Translations under genes and position numbers: made by a program
Shown here: positions 18,417 through 26,080 of the stretch, one piece after another
Layout of the letters: each line of letters starts with the position of its first letter
Numbering within the stretch: position 1 is the stretch's first letter
The notes under the pieces: generated by a model
Told to the model about the DNA's origin: nothing
What the model saw: the letters and a program-made list of their open reading frames with translations, nothing else
Database searches by the model: none
Assembly (NCBI GenBank): GCA_036381495.1
Contig: DASVCS010000159.1
Coordinates: 74,462 to 138,461 of the forward strand
Reading direction: 5' to 3'
Length of the DNA stretch: 64,000 nt
Source of the DNA: DASVCS01 sp036381495
GTDB lineage: Bacteria; Gemmatimonadota; Gemmatimonadetes; Longimicrobiales; RSA9

Positions 18417-19262
18417 TCAGTTCCATGCGTTCCCCCGGAGGTGGACCTGCGCCACCAGTGAATCCACGGTCGCTGCGCTCCCGGCCCCACCACTCCTCCC
18501 GCGGACCAGGATCTCGACCCGTTCGATCGTTTGCAGGCTGGCCGGGCCGGACGGCGTGACGGCCGTCCCGCTCCCGTTGTAGTATCGGAAGCGGAGGCCG
18601 TTTTCTTCGGGGCCGAGCAGCGGTCCGACGAGAGCGACGAGATTGCCGTCCACCCCCTGGCGACCGAGCACCCACGAGCCGTCGACCTCGTAGAGACCGT
18701 AGGTGAGGGATCGATAGGCCCGGACCGGCGCACCTTTACGGACTTCGGCGACCGCCACGCCGGGCGCAGGGAGTGCCGCGACGATGCCGGGAGCATCCCA
18801 CTGCGTGCAATCGGCGCCCGGCGACGCGACCTCCGAGACCGTCCCGCTGATCGCACCGCGGATCCACCGGTCGTCGTCCATGCGCAGCGTGTCGTCATCC
18901 ATGAAGACGAGCAGACTGTCGCCGTCCTCGAACGGCTCGCCGAGTTGCCAGACGTGCAGCGCGGAACCGGCAACGACGTCGCAGACCACGCCCATCTTCC
19001 GGAGCGCGCGGAACGTCAATTCGTGCTCGGACGCGGAAAGGAGATCGCCATCCGTGGCGCTGATCTCCCGGAGCTCCGTCGTGAGCAGGTTCAGTGCGGT
19101 CCGCGTCGTCTGTCGCGAATCGATGCGTTCCCGCTGCTCCCGGTAACTGACCTGCTGCACGATCAGCGTGCGATAGACGGCCGCAAGGACGACGGCGGAG
19201 AGGACGACCGCAGCCAGCGCCTCGAGCACGGTGAAGCCGGGCCTCCGATGTGCGATCTTCAT
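18417..19262 (-). CDS. PilW-like minor prepilin (operon 1)
   Basis: 281 residues. Class III prepilin start: RRPG followed by FTVLEALAAVVLSAVVLAAV, with cleavage expected after Gly and Glu at +5. The long C-terminal domain contains MDDDTLRMDDDRW and LTYGLYEVDGSWVLGR, resembling PilW/PulJ proteins. The ATG overlaps the upstream PilV-like stop by four bases (ATGA). Part of the first of two parallel minor-pilin operons. Confidence 0.82.
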   Translation of the reverse strand: MKIAHRRPGFTVLEALAAVVLSAVVLAAVYRTLIVQQVSYREQRERIDSRQTTRTALNLLTTELREISATDGDLLSASEHELTFRALRKMGVVCDVVAGSALHVWQLGEPFEDGDSLLVFMDDDTLRMDDDRWIRGAISGTVSEVASPGADCTQWDAPGIVAALPAPGVAVAEVRKGAPVRAYRSLTYGLYEVDGSWVLGRQGVDGNLVALVGPLLGPEENGLRFRYYNGSGTAVTPSGPASLQTIERVEILVRGRSGGAGSAATVDSLVAQVHLRGNAWN

Positions 19263-19654
19263 CTCGGGTTCAATACCGTGAGAGCGAAGGTGTCCGTCAC
19301 GACCGTCGGCGCGCTCTCGCCGGAGACGAACCCCGGCCCTTCGCAGATGACCGAGACGGACTTCATGTTCGCCATCGTGGTGACGTCCCACCACAGGCGG
19401 TAGTCGCCGATCACCTCGGCGGACCCCGAGCTGCGCGAGAGAATCGCGTCGTACGGCATGGCGCGGATCTCCTCGAAGACCTGACGCACCGCGATCGCCC
19501 GCTCCGTGGTCCGGTCGGAGAACCGGAGCTGCGCGAACATGTACCCGGTGGACACCGCCATCGCGAGAATCCCGAAGGCCAGGATCACCGTCGCGACGAC
19601 GACCTCGACAAGCCCGAAGCCGTTCGGCTCCGGCTGCCCGCTGCCGGTCACCAT
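19259..19654 (-). CDS. PilV-like minor prepilin (operon 1)
   Basis: 131 residues. Prepilin motif NG followed by FGLVEVVVATVILAFGILAM, Glu at +5. Small globular domain with Cys in SVSVICEGPG. Overlaps the FimT-like gene by seven bases and the PilW-like gene by four. PilV/PulI-type assignment rests on size, the VEVVVATVILAFGIL helix and gene order. Confidence 0.82.
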   Translation of the reverse strand: MVTGSGQPEPNGFGLVEVVVATVILAFGILAMAVSTGYMFAQLRFSDRTTERAIAVRQVFEEIRAMPYDAILSRSSGSAEVIGDYRLWWDVTTMANMKSVSVICEGPGFVSGESAPTVVTDTFALTVLNPR

Positions 19655-20154
19655 CGATCCACCTGGCCCAGCGGACGGACCCGCAACGAATCCCGGTATG
19701 CAGCACGGCTGAAGCGCACGATCGCCGGATCATCGATCCCACAGCTCTCGAGCGCGAAACCGCGCGGCGCATAACAGAGCGTCACCGCTCCCGAAACCGA
19801 TGTCTCTACGTCCGTGCGATACTGCGTCATGTAGCTCACCACCTCGAGCGTGTCGCCCCCACCGGAGCGACCCGAGACCACCCACGCGCGATCGGCGTCC
19901 GGATCGATCTCGACCCGATACGGCATCCCCCGTTGCACGGCCGTGGCTCGCGCCCGCCGCGCCAGCAACACGAAGGCATCGCGCGCGTTCTGAACATCCT
20001 GGCGTTGCAGGAATCGACTCACCTTCGGCATCGCGAACCCTATCGCGATCGCGCCGAGGATCAGCACCACGACGACCTCGAGGAGGGTGAATCCTGCGGG
20101 GCCGACGGGTACGGCCCGGTCGGAACCGGGCGTCGCCTTCGATTGTGACCGCAT
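19648..20154 (-). CDS. FimT/GspH-like minor prepilin (operon 1)
   Basis: 168 residues. Leader ending in GPAG, then FTLLEVVVVLILGAIAIGFA with Glu+5. The downstream ARDAFVLLARRARATAVQRG helix and RVEIDPDADRAW strand are typical of FimT/GspH pseudopilins. Two cysteines (LCYAPRG, ESCGID) may form a disulphide. First gene of minor-pilin operon 1; a weak GAGACG site precedes the ATG. Its 233-base leader is the only sizeable gap within the pilin block. Confidence 0.85.
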   Translation of the reverse strand: MRSQSKATPGSDRAVPVGPAGFTLLEVVVVLILGAIAIGFAMPKVSRFLQRQDVQNARDAFVLLARRARATAVQRGMPYRVEIDPDADRAWVVSGRSGGGDTLEVVSYMTQYRTDVETSVSGAVTLCYAPRGFALESCGIDDPAIVRFSRAAYRDSLRVRPLGQVDRW

Positions 20155-20387
20155 CCGCGTCTCGATCGATTCGTGGCATCCCGAGCGTGCGGTTCGGCGA
20201 AGCGGAACCGCACCGACGGCCTGCGAGACCGACCCGGCGATTGTCCGAAACCGATACCATGCGCGATACGATTTTCATGCCCGCATCCAAGTTGTGTATC
20301 TCCAATGTCTTACGTCCGCAAACAACCGAGAGCGGCGAATAAACTGTTCCGGATCCGGCACCTTTTTTCGGCACGATGACTCGGTCT
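20155..20387 (-). other. leader between the two minor-pilin operons
   Basis: 233 bases, less GC-rich than the flanking genes, without a gene. Contains a stem-loop at 20189-20211 (GCGGTTC/GAACCGC) and a CCGGATCCGG palindrome with a following T6 run on the plus strand near 20350-20370. Probably holds the promoter of operon 1, but no single -35/-10 pair stands out. Confidence 0.4.
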
Positions 20388-21467
20388 TCAAAAGGCCGGC
20401 ACCCAGAAGCGGGGGCCGGACCGGAACGGTCGGTTCAACGCGGGCGCGCGGGCTAGGGCGCGCCAGATCGCGCAGGGGTCGTAGGTGATGCGGGCCTGGT
20501 CGTGGACGGCCACATCGCCGGAGCCGATCAGCGCGCCGCGAATGGTGCTGGTGTCGCGGATGGTCACGCGGCCCGCCACGACGACGGGGCCGTAGAAGCG
20601 TGCGCCGTCGTCGATGGTGAGGTCGCCGGCGACGATGAGGACGCCCTGTGCGGCACCGCCGGAGACGTGCAGGTCTCCGGGAGCGAAGACGAGCGGGAAG
20701 AAGTGGCCGCACGGGTCGTCGGGTGCGAGGGGTGCGCCCCAGTTGGCCGGCACGCCGGTGTCGCAGCGTCCTGTGTCGTAGGCGGGGGCCGGCGTCAGAT
20801 CACCGGTGACGACGTGGTCCGCGATGTCGGCGAGGGTGGTCGGCGCGAGAGGGCCGATGCGGGTGGCGCCGGGTTCCGTCGCGGCGACCGAGTCGGGCAC
20901 GCGGGTAGCGGGCAGGTCGGCGCGGCCGAACGTTCGGACCAGGTCGGTGAAGGCAGCGGCCGGGCAATCATCGGGGGTCCATTGTGCCGCGAAGTCGCCG
21001 TAGTCGAGCCCCACGACGTCGGCCTGGGCGTCGACGCGGAGGTCGCCGCGGAGCGTGATCGCGGCACCGAACGGCCGCCACAGTTCGGCGATGTCCAGGG
21101 TTCGGATCACGATGCCGGCGCGAGCGCGCGCACCGGAAGGAGCGGTGGCCTGGGCCCGGATCCGGTAGAGCGAGCCGGCGAGTCTCTCGACGACGATCCG
21201 GTCCGCGGCTGCGGGGGACGCGGCGTCGAGCGCGCGCACCTCCGCGGGAGCCATGTCGCGGAACTCGCGCGTGTCCCACATCGCGAGTGCGATCCGGACA
21301 GCGGATTCGGCGGCAAGCCGGGCGCGGAGCACGTCCGCGCCGGCCCGCGAGATGCGTGACTCCTGCAAGCCGACGTAGAGCAACGCGGCCGATACCGTGC
21401 CGAGGCCGAGGAGCACGAGCACGCAGGCCAGCAGCGCCATTGCGTCACGGCGCGGATGCGGGCTCAT
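20388..21467 (-). CDS. PilX-like pilus protein with a beta-helix C-terminus (operon 2)
   Basis: 359 residues. N-terminal hydrophobic helix MALLACVLVLLGLGTVSAAL, then ESRISRAGADVLRARLAAESAVRIAL, close to PilX proteins. The C-terminal part shows stacked short strands (GVLIVAGDLTIDDGARFYGP, VVVAGRVTIRDTSTIRG) and ends in DPCAIWRAL, matching the SSCAIQRA end of the paralogue at 17191-18381. The ATG overlaps the PilW-like stop (ATGA). Last gene of minor-pilin operon 2. Confidence 0.75.
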   Translation of the reverse strand: MSPHPRRDAMALLACVLVLLGLGTVSAALLYVGLQESRISRAGADVLRARLAAESAVRIALAMWDTREFRDMAPAEVRALDAASPAAADRIVVERLAGSLYRIRAQATAPSGARARAGIVIRTLDIAELWRPFGAAITLRGDLRVDAQADVVGLDYGDFAAQWTPDDCPAAAFTDLVRTFGRADLPATRVPDSVAATEPGATRIGPLAPTTLADIADHVVTGDLTPAPAYDTGRCDTGVPANWGAPLAPDDPCGHFFPLVFAPGDLHVSGGAAQGVLIVAGDLTIDDGARFYGPVVVAGRVTIRDTSTIRGALIGSGDVAVHDQARITYDPCAIWRALARAPALNRPFRSGPRFWVPAF

Positions 21468-22243
21468 CGCGTCCTCCCGGCATCGGCGCGGTCCGCGTTG
21501 AGGAGCGTGAACCGCAATCGGGCGCCCGTGGCCGGCGCGGGGACCTCGCGGTCGATGTCTTCGGCGCGCGCAACCAGACGGAGCTCGATGGCCGGCGGCG
21601 CGGCCGGGATCGGTGCACCGGGGCCGCCCGGCAGGCGGAACCCGCTACCATCGCCATCGAACGCCTCCGCGGTGAGCGGCTGGCGACCTGCGTGCCCGTG
21701 GCCGTAGCGGAGCGCGTGCTCCGAAAGCCGATACGTTCCGCTCTCGAACAGGAGCAACATCGTCCCCGGGGGCGGTGGCGCTTCGAGCGTCCAGCGGAAC
21801 GCCTGCTCCCCATCCTCTCCGGCGCAGTGCGCCGGCGTCGCCGCGCTCGCCTCGAGCTTCAGCGGCGGGCCATCCCCGCCAACGCGGACCACGACCAGCG
21901 AATCCTTGGCGGGATCCGGATCGCGCAACCCTTGATAGCGCACGAACACGGCATCATCATCCGCGGCGCCACAGACGACGGCGGTGCCCCGGAACACGCG
22001 GAGCGCGATGGAATCCGCGGACCACGCGTACACGTCCGCGACGGGGGCGATGTAACGGAGGTCGCCCGTGAGCACCGCGGATGCGGCCCGGACCGCCTCC
22101 GCGAACGTGACCCGCCGCGCCTGGCTCCGAACCATCCGCCGCGCGGCCACCAGCGTGCCGGCCATGGCGCCGCAGATGACCGCCGTGAGCGCCAACGCGG
22201 TCAGCAGTTCCAGGATCGCGTAACCCGAGCGACGCGCGCTCAC
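21464..22243 (-). CDS. PilW-like minor prepilin (operon 2)
   Basis: 259 residues from the GTG at 22243, which overlaps the upstream stop as GTGA; the longer open frame to 22402 has no start signal. The prepilin motif is RRSG followed by YAILELLTALALTAVICGAM, with Tyr at +1 instead of Phe and Glu at +5. C-terminal domain contains VYAWSADSIALRVFRG and a Cys pair. Counterpart of 18417-19262 in the first operon, with low sequence identity by eye. Confidence 0.78.
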   Translation of the reverse strand: MSARRSGYAILELLTALALTAVICGAMAGTLVAARRMVRSQARRVTFAEAVRAASAVLTGDLRYIAPVADVYAWSADSIALRVFRGTAVVCGAADDDAVFVRYQGLRDPDPAKDSLVVVRVGGDGPPLKLEASAATPAHCAGEDGEQAFRWTLEAPPPPGTMLLLFESGTYRLSEHALRYGHGHAGRQPLTAEAFDGDGSGFRLPGGPGAPIPAAPPAIELRLVARAEDIDREVPAPATGARLRFTLLNADRADAGRTR

Positions 22244-22635
22244 GGCGCCTCCAACCGCAGCGGGGCCGGCATGTGCAGGAACCGGAGGTGCAGTTGCCGT
22301 CGGTCCGCGGGAGCGCCGTACTCGACGACCACGTCGACGGGCGTGGGGCGCCGCTCGGGCGATGACGAGGACCATCGAGCAAGGAGATGGTCCTCCTTCC
22401 ACTCGCCGGAACCGGGCCGGTCCAGTCGCAGGAGGGAGTCGGCGACCGCGCCCGCCGTCCGGACGGCTGCATCTCGCACGCCGACCTCGCGGACGAGGCG
22501 CGCCGCAAGGGCGAACGCGGCGACGGCACCCACGGCACCCACGCCGAACACGCTCAACGCGACAAGCACCTCGACGAGGGTGAACCCCGCGCGCCGGCTC
22601 GAACGGCGCGCCCCACGACTCGACATCGCGCTCAC
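22240..22635 (-). CDS. PilV-like minor prepilin (operon 2)
   Basis: 131 residues from the GTG at 22635, which overlaps the preceding stop as GTGA; an ATG at 22626 is the alternative. Prepilin motif RRAG then FTLVEVLVALSVFGVGAVGA, Glu+5. Small C-terminal domain without cysteines. Equivalent in position and size to 19259-19654. Confidence 0.8.
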   Translation of the reverse strand: MSAMSSRGARRSSRRAGFTLVEVLVALSVFGVGAVGAVAAFALAARLVREVGVRDAAVRTAGAVADSLLRLDRPGSGEWKEDHLLARWSSSSPERRPTPVDVVVEYGAPADRRQLHLRFLHMPAPLRLEAP

Positions 22636-23081
22636 CACCGGCGCGGCCTCCCGTACGTCGACAGCGTCAGCCCCGCCGTCGCATCCCCTCGCCGCAGCCG
22701 GAAGGTCCGGTTCGCCAGACGCCCCAGCCCACGGGCGTCGAACCGAAGCACCACCCGATCCGCCGCCGCACCGTCGACCGTCAATTCGACGCGGTACTGG
22801 GCGCCAAGGTCGACGGGCCCCTCGACCACGTCACCGCCGGCACGAACCCAGAAACGACCGGAGCCCACGTCCACCACCAGCGCCGCGCCACCCTGCCCCA
22901 CCGCCAGCGACCGCGCACGCGCGACGCCGGCCGCCAGCGCCTCCCGCGCACCGACCGTGGCGTAGCGGTCCAGCCACCGCCGGAGCGGCGGCGCCGCGAT
23001 CCCGATGAGAATCGCGAGGATCGCAAGGGCGAAGAGCAGCTCGACGAGCGTGGTCCCGGGGGGGTGGCGCGAGATCGTCAT
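22632..23081 (-). CDS. FimT/GspH-like minor prepilin (operon 2)
   Basis: 149 residues from the ATG at 23081 (an ATG at 23117 would give a long, charged leader). Prepilin motif HPPG then TTLVELLFALAILAILIGIA: Thr rather than Phe at +1, Glu at +5. AAPPLRRWLDRYATVGAREALAAGVARARSLAV matches the FimT/GspH helix region (position about 25-60). Heads minor-pilin operon 2; no clear ribosome site. Upstream lies repeat copy B and then the NtrC-type regulator. Confidence 0.8.
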   Translation of the reverse strand: MTISRHPPGTTLVELLFALAILAILIGIAAPPLRRWLDRYATVGAREALAAGVARARSLAVGQGGAALVVDVGSGRFWVRAGGDVVEGPVDLGAQYRVELTVDGAAADRVVLRFDARGLGRLANRTFRLRRGDATAGLTLSTYGRPRRW

Positions 23082-23135
23082 GGCGCGAGGATAATCGGGG
23101 GTCCGGGGCGAACCCATGGTAGGGTGGGACGAAAT

Positions 23136-23324
23136 GGGGGAGGGCTCGGGCTAGGGGTAGGGCGTGCCCGGGAGGGGGTGCGGTGGAGGGGAGGACGGCC
23201 CGGGGGAGGGGCGGGAGCTGGATGGGAACTACCGGGAACGGGAGCGGGAGCGGGAACGTTTACGTTTACGTTTACGGGAAACGGGAGCGGGCCGCGCACC
23301 CGCTCGCGCCCGCGCCCGCGCACG
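23136..23324. repeat. mosaic intergenic repeat, copy B (reverse orientation)
   Basis: Reverse complement of the arrangement in copies C and D. A G-run block at 23136-23163 (GGGGG, GGG, GGG, GGGG, GGG) leads into the reverse of the CGGGCACxCCC end (about 23160-23205), then (GGGAGC)n and three CGTTTA repeats at 23233-23276, and a GCGCGGGCGCG-type block at 23290-23324. It ends two bases before the regulator gene's stop codon and begins about 55 bases from the FimT-like start. Confidence 0.85.
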
Positions 23325-23326
23325 GT

Positions 23327-24685
23327 TCACTCGAGGTTGTAATCCCGAATCTTGTACAGCAGTGCGCGGGCGCTGAGTTCGAGGAGTTCGGCGGCGCGGG
23401 TCTTGTTGCCGCGGGTGCGCTCGAGGGCCTGTCGGATGAGGCGGCGTTCGAGTGCGGCGCTGTGCTTCTTGATCGAGAGTTCGTCGTTGCCCAGTTCCGG
23501 CCCGTCGATGGCTGGGACGGGCGAGGCGACGTGGGGCGGGAGGTCTCGGGGCGTGATCTTCGGCGAATTGGCGAGGACCATGGCGCGTTCGATGGTGTTC
23601 TCGAGTTCGCGGACGTTGCCCGGCCAGGGATAATCGACGAGCAGGCGCATGGCCTCGGGCTCGACGCCGCGGCACTCGAGGCCGAGGCGTTCGTTGTGGA
23701 TTTCGATGAAGTGGTTGACGAGGGGTGGGATCTCCTCGCGACGCTGGCGCAGCGGCACGAGGTGGATCGGTACGACGGCGACGCGATAGAAGAGATCGCG
23801 GCGGAACCGGCCGGCGCGGATCTCCTCTTCGAGGTCCTTGTTGGTTGCCGCGACGATGCGGACATCGACATCGCGTGCGTTGTTCTCGCCGAGACGGCGG
23901 ACCTCTCCCTCCTGGAGTGCGCGCAGCAGCTTGACCTGGAGCGCGGCGGGCATCTCGCCGATCTCATCGAGGAAGAGCGTGCCGCCCCCGGCGGCCTCGA
24001 AGAGGCCGGGCTTCTCGCGCTCGGCGCCGGTGAAGGCGCCGCGGCTGTAGCCGAAGAGCTCGGCTTCGAGGAGTGCCTCCGGGATGGCGCCGCAGTTGAG
24101 CGGGACGAACGGTTTTTCCGCCCGCTCGCTCTGGGCGTGGATCAGCCGTGCGACGAGTTCCTTGCCGGTGCCGCTCTCGCCGGTGACGAGCACGGTCGAG
24201 GGGTAGCGGGCGACACGGGTCGCCATTTCGAGCGCCTGCTGCATGGCGGGCGACTTGGCGATGATCTCGCCGAAACGGCGCTCGATCCGGACCTCGCTGC
24301 GGAGGCGGCGGACCTCGCGGCGCAGGGCTTCACGCTCCTCGGCCTTGCGGAGCGCGAGGACGAGCTGATCGGCGCTGAAGGGCTTCGAGACGTAGTCGTA
24401 GGCGCCCTTCTTCATGGCCTCGATGGCGAGGTCGTTGCTGCCGTAGGCGGTCATGACGATGACGAGCGCCTCGCCGCCGGCCTCGCGGTAGCGTTCGAGG
24501 AACTCGGTACCGGAGAGGCGCGGCATCCGGACATCGCAGAGGATGATGTCGGGCTGGACCTGCGCGGCGCGGGCCAGGCCCTCCTCGCCGTCGTTGGCGA
24601 GGTGCACCTCGTAGCCCTCCTCGCCGAGAATCAGCGAGGCGGTGTGGCGCAACCCTGGCTCGTCGTCGATGATGAGTACGGTCAT
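23327..24685 (-). CDS. NtrC-family sigma-54 response regulator (PilR-like)
   Basis: 452 residues. Receiver domain with Asp51 (LCDVRMP), AAA+ domain with Walker A GESGTGKE (169-176), the sigma-54-contacting GAFTGA loop (216-221), Walker B TLFLDEIGEM, R-finger region FRRDLFYRVAVVPIHLPL-type segment, and a Fis-type HTH at the end (NKTRAAELLELSARALLYKI). It should activate sigma-54 promoters after phosphorylation. Translationally coupled to the sensor kinase (ATGA overlap) and located beside the minor pilin operons, so PilR is the natural comparison; the kinase lacks the PilS membrane layout, so exact orthology is not claimed. Confidence 0.92.
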   Translation of the reverse strand: MTVLIIDDEPGLRHTASLILGEEGYEVHLANDGEEGLARAAQVQPDIILCDVRMPRLSGTEFLERYREAGGEALVIVMTAYGSNDLAIEAMKKGAYDYVSKPFSADQLVLALRKAEEREALRREVRRLRSEVRIERRFGEIIAKSPAMQQALEMATRVARYPSTVLVTGESGTGKELVARLIHAQSERAEKPFVPLNCGAIPEALLEAELFGYSRGAFTGAEREKPGLFEAAGGGTLFLDEIGEMPAALQVKLLRALQEGEVRRLGENNARDVDVRIVAATNKDLEEEIRAGRFRRDLFYRVAVVPIHLVPLRQRREEIPPLVNHFIEIHNERLGLECRGVEPEAMRLLVDYPWPGNVRELENTIERAMVLANSPKITPRDLPPHVASPVPAIDGPELGNDELSIKKHSAALERRLIRQALERTRGNKTRAAELLELSARALLYKIRDYNLE

Positions 24686-25935
24686 GGCTCCGAACGTTCC
24701 GTGGCCGGGCCGCGAGCGGCGGGCAGCGCGATGGTGAAGGTCGTGCCGTCGCGGCCGCTATCGACGCGGATCGTGCCGCCCATGGCATCAATGAGGCGGG
24801 CGGCGACGGCGAGACCCAGGCCGGTACCCTTCCCCGGCGCCTTGGTGGTGACGAACGGCTCGAAGATCTGGTCGATCAGCGACTCCGGGATCCCGGGCCC
24901 GTTGTCCCGGACGGTGATCTCGACGATTTCGCCGCCGGCGGGGAACGGGTTTTCCCGCGGGATCTGCGGACGCTGGTGGAAGCGCCTGCGATGCGAGTAG
25001 TCGACGTCGGGCGGATCGTCCCTGCGGCGCGTCGCCCGGGGCTTGCGCGGCTCGACGGTGCGCCGTCGCGTACAGACGGTCAGCTCGGGGTCCTCGGTTC
25101 CCTCGAGCGCATCGGTCGCGTTCAGCATCAGATTGACCAGCACCTGTTCGAGCTGATACGGATCCGCTTCTACGCGGGGCAGTTCCGCGGCGAGTTCGCG
25201 CGTCACCGCGACCCCCTGGAATCGGCCCTGCGTGACCAACAGGTCCATCGCGCGGTCGACCACGCCCGAGACGTCGATGCTCTGGACGTGCGTCTCACGC
25301 GGACGCGCGTAATCGAGCAATCCGCGCACGATGCGGTCGATACGCCGCGCTTCCCGCTCCGCGGCCGCGAGCAGCTCCTGTTCACGACTCCCGGCGTTGC
25401 GGGAGAGGATCCCGATATAGCCGAGCAGCGCGCTCAGCGGATTGCCGACTTCATGCGCGATCCCCGCGGCGAGTCGGCCCACCGAAGCCATCTTCTCGAT
25501 CCGGATCAGCTCGTCACGCGCGTCGGTGAGCTGGAGATTGGTCTCCTCGAGCGAGCGGACGTTGGCCGCGAGTTGTTCACGGTGGGCGATGAGTCGCTCC
25601 GCCATGCGGTTGACGGCATCGGTGACGCGCCCGATCTCGACGGTCTCGGCGCGGACCAGGCGCTTCGAGTAATCCCCCTCGGCAATGGCCTCGACGCCGG
25701 CGATCAGGCGCGCGAGCGGCGCGAGCACCCGCCGCTGAAGGAGGTAGCGGCCGAAGAGTGCGAAGACCACGACATCCGCCGCGAGGAGCACCACCAGGTA
25801 GAGCGCGGCCCTGGCGGGCGTCTCGAGCTGCGGCAGGAGCGTGACCACACCGGCCGCGGCGACGAGCAGTGCACCGGCGAACATCAGGGCGAACGCCGTG
25901 ACGAGTTCCCGGTGCAGCGTGGGATGACCGCGCAT
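24682..25935 (-). CDS. membrane sensor histidine kinase
   Basis: 417 residues from the ATG at 25935. Two membrane segments (about 13-36 and 43-64) with almost no periplasmic loop, a HAMP domain (RRVLAPLARLIAGVEAIAEGDY), a short coiled coil, HisKA with His161 (AGIAHEVGNPLSALLGY) and an HATPase domain (N box NLMLNATDAL, G1 DNGPGIPESL, G2 GKGTGLGLAVA). A basic insertion of about 40 residues, rich in Arg and Pro, lies between the N and G1 boxes. Overlaps its regulator by four bases. The tiny external loop suggests it senses a membrane or cytoplasmic cue. Confidence 0.92.
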   Translation of the reverse strand: MRGHPTLHRELVTAFALMFAGALLVAAAGVVTLLPQLETPARAALYLVVLLAADVVVFALFGRYLLQRRVLAPLARLIAGVEAIAEGDYSKRLVRAETVEIGRVTDAVNRMAERLIAHREQLAANVRSLEETNLQLTDARDELIRIEKMASVGRLAAGIAHEVGNPLSALLGYIGILSRNAGSREQELLAAAEREARRIDRIVRGLLDYARPRETHVQSIDVSGVVDRAMDLLVTQGRFQGVAVTRELAAELPRVEADPYQLEQVLVNLMLNATDALEGTEDPELTVCTRRRTVEPRKPRATRRRDDPPDVDYSHRRRFHQRPQIPRENPFPAGGEIVEITVRDNGPGIPESLIDQIFEPFVTTKAPGKGTGLGLAVAARLIDAMGGTIRVDSGRDGTTFTIALPAARGPATERSEP

Positions 25936-26080
25936 CGTCACCGTGCCCGGCGGGGCCCCAGTGCCCCAAGATGAAGTGCGGAGATGCCGCTTCGCAAGGG
26001 CGCCGCTCCGGCGCAAGCGCGGTGATCCGCCGTCGGCTGTCGTGGCCGCCCCATCGGGCGGCGGCGGTGTGAATTCGTCA

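Noticed and set aside
20340..20375. Plus-strand CCGGATCCGG followed by T6 as a terminator
   Set aside because: No plus-strand gene precedes it and the T-run is separated from the palindrome, so it is only noted within the leader.
23164..23376. Open frames through the intergenic repeats encoding GNGSGSGNVYVYG-like or RERERLRL-like peptides
   Set aside because: They come from the GTAAACG/CTCCCG repeats, are open in several frames on both strands, lack start signals and have no recognisable domain.
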